A stretch of 11,964 nt of DNA, from NCBI GenBank assembly GCA_028293225.1, contig JAQGPE010000218.1, positions 1 to 11,964 on the forward strand, in the 5' to 3' direction. Position numbers and translations under genes: made by a program. Below the pieces are notes generated by a model, which saw only the letters and a list, made by a program, of their open reading frames with translations, was not told the DNA's origin and did not search any database. Origin of the DNA: Akkermansiaceae bacterium. Its GTDB lineage: Bacteria; Verrucomicrobiota; Verrucomicrobiia; Verrucomicrobiales; Akkermansiaceae. Positions 7,061 to 11,964 of the stretch are shown here, one piece after another; the first letter of the stretch is position 1, and every line of letters starts with the position of its first letter.

Positions 7061-7810
7061 ATGACGGCAGCGAAAACGGGAATCGTGCTGGGCTCCGGCC
7101 TCGGCTCGCTTGCGAACCTCATTGAGGTTTATTCGGAGGTCTCTTTCGAAGAAGCCGGCCTTCATCCCTCTCTGGTCTCCGGGCATGCCGGGCGTTTCCT
7201 CGCCGGCAGGCTGGGAGAGAGGGAGGTGATCGCCATGCAGGGGCGTCTGCATCTCTACGAAGGTCACGACGCGAAGGCGGTCACTGCCGGGATCCGCTGG
7301 CTGCACCAGCAGGGCGCCGAAACGCTTATCCTCACCAACGCCGCGGGCACCCTGCACCCGGATCATCCGCCGGGCCACTGGATGATGTTGACGGACCATC
7401 TCAATCTGACCGGAACCTCACCGCTGGAGGGCGGCCCGAACTTCATCGACATGAGCGCCGTCTACGATCCGCGCCTGCGGATCAGGTTCAGCCAGCTCGC
7501 GGAGGCAGCCGGGCTGCCGCTGCACGAGGGCGTCTACGCCGCACTACGAGGCCCGCAGTACGAAACCCCCGCTGAAATCCGCATGCTGCGCACACTCGGC
7601 GCGGATGCAGTGGGAATGAGCACCGTGCTGGAAGCAATCCAGGCCCGCGCCCTCGGCATGCGGGTCGCCGCCTTTTCCTGCCTGACCAACTGGGCCGCCG
7701 GCATGAGTGGGGAATTCCTCAGCCACGACGAAGTGATCGGCACCGGCGCCGATGCCGCCCCGGGCATGACCGAGTTGCTGAAGGCCTGGTGCGCTCAGGA
7801 AACGACCTGA
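7061..7810 (+). CDS. Purine nucleoside phosphorylase, trimeric (PNP-I/MTAP superfamily) type
   Basis: A 249-residue enzyme that splits purine nucleosides with phosphate into base and (deoxy)ribose-1-phosphate in the cytoplasm. Motifs in order: GIVLGSGLGSL (7-17); GHAGRF (41-46) and GRLHLYEGH (61-69) for phosphate and ribose; TNAAGTL (92-98), where relatives usually have a second Gly; GPQYETPAEIR (164-174); VGMSTVLEA (184-192); and CLTNWAAG (207-214). Glu168 and Asn210 match the Glu/Asn pair of the guanosine/inosine-specific trimeric class, so 6-oxopurines are the expected substrates; a methylthioadenosine phosphorylase would carry Asp here. Slightly shorter than mammalian PNP at the N-terminus. 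It follows the reductase by 24 bp as the last gene of the plus-strand run, and its final 16 bases overlap the 3' end of the opposing gene. Confidence 0.9.
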   Translation: MTAAKTGIVLGSGLGSLANLIEVYSEVSFEEAGLHPSLVSGHAGRFLAGRLGEREVIAMQGRLHLYEGHDAKAVTAGIRWLHQQGAETLILTNAAGTLHPDHPPGHWMMLTDHLNLTGTSPLEGGPNFIDMSAVYDPRLRIRFSQLAEAAGLPLHEGVYAALRGPQYETPAEIRMLRTLGADAVGMSTVLEAIQARALGMRVAAFSCLTNWAAGMSGEFLSHDEVIGTGADAAPGMTELLKAWCAQETT

Positions 7811-8217
7811 GCCGTCAGCGCTCCGCTGAAGGGAGCCTTTGGCTGGAACGGCTTCACGAAGGTTTCTTCGTAGTCGAACACTCCGACGAAATCCTCTTTC
7901 CGGTCGGTGTCCTGCTTGCCGAACATCTGCTCCTCGATGAGATGAAAAACCATCTCGCCGACGTCGCCGGATTCCCGCACGCCCCACTCCTGGAGCAGGG
8001 TGGCCGCCATCGGACCGAACTCGTGCAGGGCCAGGTCGCGAAAGCCCTCGCAGAGCTCCGTGCCGCAGACATGGCGGTGCTCGCCATCGTTCGCTTCCGT
8101 GATGCGGCGCAACGTGAAATCGAGCGCGTCCTTCAGGAAGACGTACGCCTGGAAGTCATAGCGCTTGTCGCGCTTGAGGATGGCTTCGACGGCTTCCTCG
8201 AATTGTGCCCGCTGCAT
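7795..8217 (-). CDS. Minf_1886 family protein (function unknown)
   Basis: A 140-residue soluble protein without signal peptide or membrane segment. It matches, as I remember it, the small Minf_1886 family of verrucomicrobia and planctomycetes. Shared features are an N-terminal helix FEEAVEAILKRDKRYDFQAY (6-25), LDFTLRR (32-38), RHVCGTELCEGFRDLALHEFG (48-68) with His49, FGPMAATLLQEWGV (67-80), and GDVGEMVFHLIEEQMFGK (84-101). A DFVGVFDYEETF segment (109-120) follows. The periodic helices and conserved His/Cys/Glu positions suggest a compact helical domain, but no activity is known to me. It lies 45 bp downstream of the PBP pair on the same strand, so it may be co-transcribed. There is no clear Shine-Dalgarno. 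The 3' end overlaps the phosphorylase by 16 bp antisense. Confidence 0.8.
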   Translation of the reverse strand: MQRAQFEEAVEAILKRDKRYDFQAYVFLKDALDFTLRRITEANDGEHRHVCGTELCEGFRDLALHEFGPMAATLLQEWGVRESGDVGEMVFHLIEEQMFGKQDTDRKEDFVGVFDYEETFVKPFQPKAPFSGALTAQVVS

Positions 8218-8235
8218 ATGCAGGAAGGAATTACC

Positions 8236-8251
8236 CCGGCGGGGACGCCGG
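8236..8251. other. Perfect GC hairpin between PBP and Minf_1886 genes
   Basis: CCGGCG-GGGA-CGCCGG is a perfect 6 bp all-G/C stem. The loop reads GGGA (a GNRA-type tetraloop) on the plus strand and TCCC on the minus strand, which is the transcribed strand here. It sits in the 45 bp gap after the PBP stop (8263) and before the Minf_1886 start (8217). No T-run follows on the minus strand, so it is not a standard intrinsic terminator. It could protect or separate segments of a shared transcript, or be chance in GC-rich DNA. Confidence 0.35.
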
Positions 8252-8262
8252 AGTCAAAGCTG

Positions 8263-9975
8263 TTAGTCGTTGCCCAGGCGGCGGCCGAGGTCGTCCATCA
8301 CCGTGTCGAGCTGGGCCCGGGTGCTGATTTTCTGCGGCTGGTCGAAGCCGACCCAGATCGCCGTCGAGCCTTTCGGCCCCAGCCGCAGCAGCCAGGCGTC
8401 GCGGCCGGAACCGGTCGCACCGCCGTGCACCCGCGTGCCCGCGGTCGTCGTCAGCAAGGCGGCAGCCTCCCGCGCGGCGTTCTTGCCGATCGCCTGGGTG
8501 GAGATCTTTTCGCTGGTGTAAAGCACCTCGCCATCCGGCCCGGTGACCGACTCGATCAGATACGGAGCAGGCCGCGCGCCCTTGTTACCGAGGGTCGCCA
8601 ATCCGGTCGCCACCTCCATGGGCGTCGCAGCCGCCGCGCCGCGGAAAAGATCCTCCGTCGCCTGGAAAGGCCCGCCAAGCCCGCAGCGCTTCGCCAGCCG
8701 GATGGTCTCGTCCGGCCCGATCTGCCGCCCGGTCAGCACCGGCTTGCCCGGCAGTACCAGCTTGCCGCGCTCCGCCGCCGCCGCCGCGATCCATGGTTCG
8801 AACGCCGCGCCCAGATCCCGTGGCGTCCCCTGGGTCCGGTCGTAGCGGGAGTCGGCGAAATCCCGGCCGCCGATGATCGCCAGGATCGCGCCGGTTTTCG
8901 TCTCCAAGGTTACCGCCGCGCACTGCACGTAGGTCGGATTTTCGCCGTCCTTGTGATCGGCGTAAACCGGGTGATCCCAGGTTTTATCTTTCTCGATCCG
9001 CGTCAGCGACTCGGCCAGGTCGCTCTCCAGCCGGGCCTGCCAGGCGCTGTCCAGGCTGGTCTTCACCACCAGCCCGCCGTTGCGGATGTCCAGCTTGTCG
9101 AGGATGTCCCGCAGCTCCGCCCGCACCGCTTCCAGCGGATAGGTCCGCTCCACCTGGCGCTTCTCATCCGCCACCAGCACGATCGGCAACGCCTTGATCC
9201 GGGGAATGTCGGCCTCGGTGATGAAGTTCATCGTCTTCATCCGCTCCAGCACCTGCCCCTGCTGCTCGCGCGCTTTGTCCAGATGCCGGAAGGGCGAAAA
9301 GATCACCGGTCCGCGGATGATCCCGATCAGCATCGCGCACTCGCCCTCGTGCAGCTTCGAGGTCGTCTTGCCGAAATAAGTCTGCGAGGCCTCCTCGATC
9401 CCGTGGCAACCCGCGCCGAAATAGATCCGGTTCAGGTAGCCGCTCAGGATCTCGTCCTTGCTGTAGCGATGCTCGATCCGCAGCGTCAACGCGATCTCCA
9501 GTAGCTTCCGGTTGATCGACTTCGCGCGCATGTTCTCATAGCTGTTACGAGCCAGCTGCATCGTCAGCGTGGAGGCGCCTTGAGTGAACTTGCGATCGAT
9601 CACGTTGCGGACGGTCGCCCGCGCCATGCCGATCACATCGACGCCGCTGTGAGTGTAAAAGGTCTTGTCCTCGCGCGCCTGCAGCGCCTTCACCATGAAA
9701 TCCGGCAGGTCAGCCCGCGTGACCAGCCGCCCGCCACTGCCGCCGGAGCCCAGCTCCTTGTCATTGCGATCCAGGATCACCGTCCGCGACGGCAGTCGCC
9801 CCACTTCCTCGATGTCGAACTTCGCCGCCGCGTTGTAATAATAGGCCGCGACAAAGAACCCGAGCAGCAGCCCGATCCCCGTCATCCAGATCCCCACCGT
9901 CAGCACAAACCTCAGCCACGCCGGCATCCAGTTGAGCCAGCGGGGAGTGCGTGAAATCGGACGCCAGGTGGACAT
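8263..9975 (-). CDS. Class A PBP paralogue with intact glycosyltransferase (GT51) and degenerate transpeptidase domain
   Basis: A 570-residue protein with a membrane anchor at about 22-46. The GT51 domain is intact: AREDKTFYTHSGVD (100-113) with catalytic Glu102, TQGASTLTMQLARNS (131-145), and RKLLEIALTLRIEHRYSKDEI (156-176) with Glu160. YLNRIYFG (180-187) and GIIRGP (218-223) complete it. It should polymerise lipid II into glycan outside the membrane. The transpeptidase-like region (about 355-570) keeps GAILAIIGGRD (362-372), ATPMEVA (450-456) and AIWVGFD (539-545) but has lost catalysis. The SxxK site reads GAAFEP (Ala390 for Ser, Glu393 for Lys), the SxN region is missing in a segment about 42 residues shorter than in its neighbour, and KTGT reads ATGS (Ala520 for Lys). 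The start is 14 bp after the stop of the upstream paralogue, so the two are co-transcribed. It is not a pseudogene by frame: reading is open and domain shape is kept. Confidence 0.9.
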   Translation of the reverse strand: MSTWRPISRTPRWLNWMPAWLRFVLTVGIWMTGIGLLLGFFVAAYYYNAAAKFDIEEVGRLPSRTVILDRNDKELGSGGSGGRLVTRADLPDFMVKALQAREDKTFYTHSGVDVIGMARATVRNVIDRKFTQGASTLTMQLARNSYENMRAKSINRKLLEIALTLRIEHRYSKDEILSGYLNRIYFGAGCHGIEEASQTYFGKTTSKLHEGECAMLIGIIRGPVIFSPFRHLDKAREQQGQVLERMKTMNFITEADIPRIKALPIVLVADEKRQVERTYPLEAVRAELRDILDKLDIRNGGLVVKTSLDSAWQARLESDLAESLTRIEKDKTWDHPVYADHKDGENPTYVQCAAVTLETKTGAILAIIGGRDFADSRYDRTQGTPRDLGAAFEPWIAAAAAERGKLVLPGKPVLTGRQIGPDETIRLAKRCGLGGPFQATEDLFRGAAAATPMEVATGLATLGNKGARPAPYLIESVTGPDGEVLYTSEKISTQAIGKNAAREAAALLTTTAGTRVHGGATGSGRDAWLLRLGPKGSTAIWVGFDQPQKISTRAQLDTVMDDLGRRLGND

Positions 9976-9989
9976 CGGAAAAAGAAATG

Positions 9990-11964
9990 CTACTCGCCAA
10001 TTGGGATGGCCTTCAACGGCGAAGCCGCTGGTGGCGGGGAAGGGGGAGTCTCATCGGACTCATCGATGCTCTGCGCCCGCGGCGGACCGCCGCCGGCATC
10101 CTCCTGATCCACCGCCTGCGCGCGGATCGGGTGCACCGGACACAGATCGTTCTTCGCCGGCACACTGTCGCTCGGCAGTTGATCCGTGTAGGCCTGCCCG
10201 GCCGCCTCACAGGCCGGCGTCGCCCGCTTGCCCGAGGCATGGCAGAGACGGCACTCCACGAACGACAGCTTTGACTTCAGCCCCTCGGCCTTATAGCCCA
10301 GCTTGTCCGCCGTCTTCATGATCTCCGCCCACACCGGCAGCGCCAGCGTCGCCCCATAGCCGCCCTGGATCGTCCGCACCGGCTTGTCCAGACCGACCCA
10401 CACGGCGCAGGTCACCGATGAGGTGAAGCCCGCGAACCACGCGTCCTTGAAATCGTTCGTCGTGCCGGTCTTGCCCGCGCACGGCTTGGTAAAGCCCATC
10501 GTTTTTACGGCAGCCGCCGTACCCGACGTGGTCACTTCCGCCAGGATCCGGGAAATCGCCCAGGCCGACCCCGCCTTCGCGGTCGCATAGCCCAGCGGCG
10601 GCGTCTTATAGAGCACGTTGCCCTGGCGGTCGCGGATCTCGTCGATCAGATACGGCCGGTAGCGCTGCCCTTCGTTCGGGAAAATCGTATACGCCGACGC
10701 CACCTCCATCGGCGTCGCCTCCCACGCGCCCAGATACGACGAGGGCTGGTGCGGCACCTTGCCCGCGAAGCCGACATCCCGGGCCATGTCCTGAACCTTG
10801 TCCAGGCCCGCCCGGTCGCCGACCCGGATCGACATCGTGTTCCGCGAGTGAATCAGCCCATACGAAGCCGGATAGTAGCCGCCGAATTTCCCGTCGGAGT
10901 TGTGCGGATGCCAGCCCTTCGCCCCCTTGATTTCTCCGGGGTTCAGCGGCCCGTCGTCCACCATCGTGTCCGGCCGCATGCCCTCATCGAACGCCGACAG
11001 GTAAACGAACGGCTTGAAGATCGATCCCAGCTGGCGCTGCGCCTGCAGAGCCCGGTTGAACTTCGACTCATCCGCATCGCGGCCGCCGACAATCGCCAGC
11101 ACCGCGCCGGTCAGGTTCTCGATCACCACCGCGCTGCCCTGCATGTATTCCGGCGCCGCCTTCTGGTCGCCGGTCAGCTCCTTCCAGGCAGCCCGCGTCT
11201 GGTGCGCATAGCCCTGGCTCCGCTCCACCTGTCGCAGTCGCGCATCCAGCGCCTCCTCGGCTTTCTTCTGGATCAGATTGTCGATCGTCGTCGTGATCAC
11301 CAGGCCGCCAAACTCGATATTTTCCTGCTCCAGGATCCGCTCCAGATCCCGCCGCACCGCATCCATCGCATAGGTGTCGTGGGTGATGCGCCGCCATTCC
11401 GGCCGGATGCTGATGTTCTCCTTCTTCGCCTCCGCGGCCTGGGCCTCGGTGATGCTCTCCCCCTTGACCATCCGGTCCAGCGTCGTGTCGCGCTCCCGCT
11501 TCGCGCGGACCAGATCGTTGAAAGGGGAGAACGCATTCGGACCGCGGACGATCCCGGCCAGCATGGCGGACTCGGACAGATCCAGCTCCCAGGCATCCTT
11601 CTCCAGATACGTCCGCGAAGCCTCTTCGATCCCCCGGATCGAGTGACCCCAGAAAATCCGGTTCACGTAGTGGGTGATGATCTCCGACTTCGAGTAGTTG
11701 GCCTCGATCCGGTAGGACACCGCCGCCTCCAGCAGCTTGCGGTCGAGCTCCTGGAGCTTCGGGGAAAACGCCAGCAGCTTGTTGCGCAGGTCAAAGCTGT
11801 TGCGGGAAAGCTGCATCGTCAGGGTCGAGGCCCCCTGGCTCATCCCGCCGCGCTTGAAGTTCTGCACCACCGCACGCCCCACGCCATACCAGTCGACCCC
11901 GCGGTGGTCGTACAACCGCGAGTCCTCCCGCGCCAGGATCGCCGCCAGGAAGTTCGGGGAGATC
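9990..11964 (-). CDS. Class A penicillin-binding protein (PBP1A/1C-like, bifunctional), N-terminus cut by right edge
   Basis: 657 residues are visible; the frame stays open to base 11964, so the true start and membrane anchor lie outside (an in-frame TTG at 11915 is internal). The GT51 domain begins with LAREDSRLYDHRGVD, carrying the catalytic Glu, then SQGASTLTMQLSRNS. The transpeptidase is complete: GSIFKPF with Ser codon 11022-11024 and Lys codon 11013-11015, SRNT near 10838-10852, and GKTGTTND with Lys codon 10470-10472. It should both polymerise glycan and cross-link peptides, and be beta-lactam sensitive. The C-terminal tail follows a known class A tail plan (C..SG..AT..C....C..H) seen as ECRLCHASGKRATPAC and LCPVHP, with one extra Cys that makes a CxxCH. 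A Pro/Ser/Glu-rich low-complexity end follows. The downstream paralogue starts 14 bp after the TAG stop. Confidence 0.93.
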   Translation of the reverse strand, partial: ISPNFLAAILAREDSRLYDHRGVDWYGVGRAVVQNFKRGGMSQGASTLTMQLSRNSFDLRNKLLAFSPKLQELDRKLLEAAVSYRIEANYSKSEIITHYVNRIFWGHSIRGIEEASRTYLEKDAWELDLSESAMLAGIVRGPNAFSPFNDLVRAKRERDTTLDRMVKGESITEAQAAEAKKENISIRPEWRRITHDTYAMDAVRRDLERILEQENIEFGGLVITTTIDNLIQKKAEEALDARLRQVERSQGYAHQTRAAWKELTGDQKAAPEYMQGSAVVIENLTGAVLAIVGGRDADESKFNRALQAQRQLGSIFKPFVYLSAFDEGMRPDTMVDDGPLNPGEIKGAKGWHPHNSDGKFGGYYPASYGLIHSRNTMSIRVGDRAGLDKVQDMARDVGFAGKVPHQPSSYLGAWEATPMEVASAYTIFPNEGQRYRPYLIDEIRDRQGNVLYKTPPLGYATAKAGSAWAISRILAEVTTSGTAAAVKTMGFTKPCAGKTGTTNDFKDAWFAGFTSSVTCAVWVGLDKPVRTIQGGYGATLALPVWAEIMKTADKLGYKAEGLKSKLSFVECRLCHASGKRATPACEAAGQAYTDQLPSDSVPAKNDLCPVHPIRAQAVDQEDAGGGPPRAQSIDESDETPPSPPPAASPLKAIPIGE

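Noticed and set aside
5120..7399. Minus-strand open frame of 759 codons spanning three genes
   Set aside because: It lies opposite the deacetylase, reductase and phosphorylase, all with complete family motifs. The antisense product is rich in Asp, Arg, Gly, Ala and His without recognisable motifs, a usual side effect of GC-rich codon use.
8765..8790. GCC/CCG triplet run as a repeat element
   Set aside because: It codes for the alanine run at residues 396-401 of the PBP paralogue and reflects alanine codon choice, not a separate repeat.
7789..9504. Plus-strand open frame of 571 codons over Minf_1886 and the PBP
   Set aside because: It covers parts of two real minus-strand genes and the gap between them; the product has no motifs and is Arg/Gln/His/Pro-rich, typical of an antisense shadow.
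8263..9975. Calling the second PBP a pseudogene
   Set aside because: The frame is uninterrupted over 570 codons, the GT51 catalytic residues are intact and fold motifs of the transpeptidase-like part are kept, so a functional glycosyltransferase is the better reading.
11297..11596. Alternative minus-strand frames inside the PBP gene
   Set aside because: They are Arg/Ser-rich out-of-frame readings of the PBP coding sequence.

Overview
This is a GC-rich, densely coded bacterial chromosomal window. It probably comes from the Verrucomicrobiota or a close relative in the Planctomycetes-Verrucomicrobia-Chlamydiae group. The pointers are a Minf_1886-type small protein (a family named after Methylacidiphilum infernorum), an exported formylglycine-generating-enzyme lipoprotein, and a large exported protein of a kind I remember from planctomycetes and verrucomicrobia. 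The Shine-Dalgarno sites are mostly weak. The phylum is inferred from gene content; there is no rRNA or marker gene here. I found no tRNA, rRNA, CRISPR array, insertion sequence or phage gene.

Layout. Left edge to 619 (minus): N-terminal part of an exported protein cut by the window edge. 711-1619 (plus): exported alpha/beta hydrolase. 1627-2700 (minus): lipoprotein-type formylglycine-generating enzyme, converging on the hydrolase with 7 bp between stops. 2747-7810 (plus): a tight six-gene run, probably one operon. It holds a eukaryotic-type HisA, a CorA-like two-helix membrane protein without the GMN signature, a membrane-anchored MtfA/M90 zinc peptidase overlapping it by ATGA, an HDAC-superfamily deacetylase, a ketopantoate reductase-family enzyme and a trimeric-type purine nucleoside phosphorylase. 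7795-8217 (minus): a Minf_1886-family protein whose 3' end overlaps the phosphorylase antisense. 8263-11964 (minus): two class A penicillin-binding protein (PBP) paralogues in tandem. The upstream one is complete in its motifs and runs off the right edge; the downstream one has an intact glycosyltransferase but a dead transpeptidase.

How the genes work together. The plus-strand run mixes histidine synthesis, coenzyme A/pantothenate synthesis and purine salvage with a membrane protein/peptidase pair, so it looks like a housekeeping cluster rather than one pathway. The PBP pair is the clearest functional unit. One paralogue can polymerise and cross-link glycan, while the other appears able only to polymerise, yet still carries a transpeptidase-shaped domain lacking the catalytic Ser and Lys, the SxN segment and the KTG lysine. 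That pair, and the CorA-like/M90 pair, are the most unusual things here. I see no defence system, mobile element or clearly new multi-gene system.
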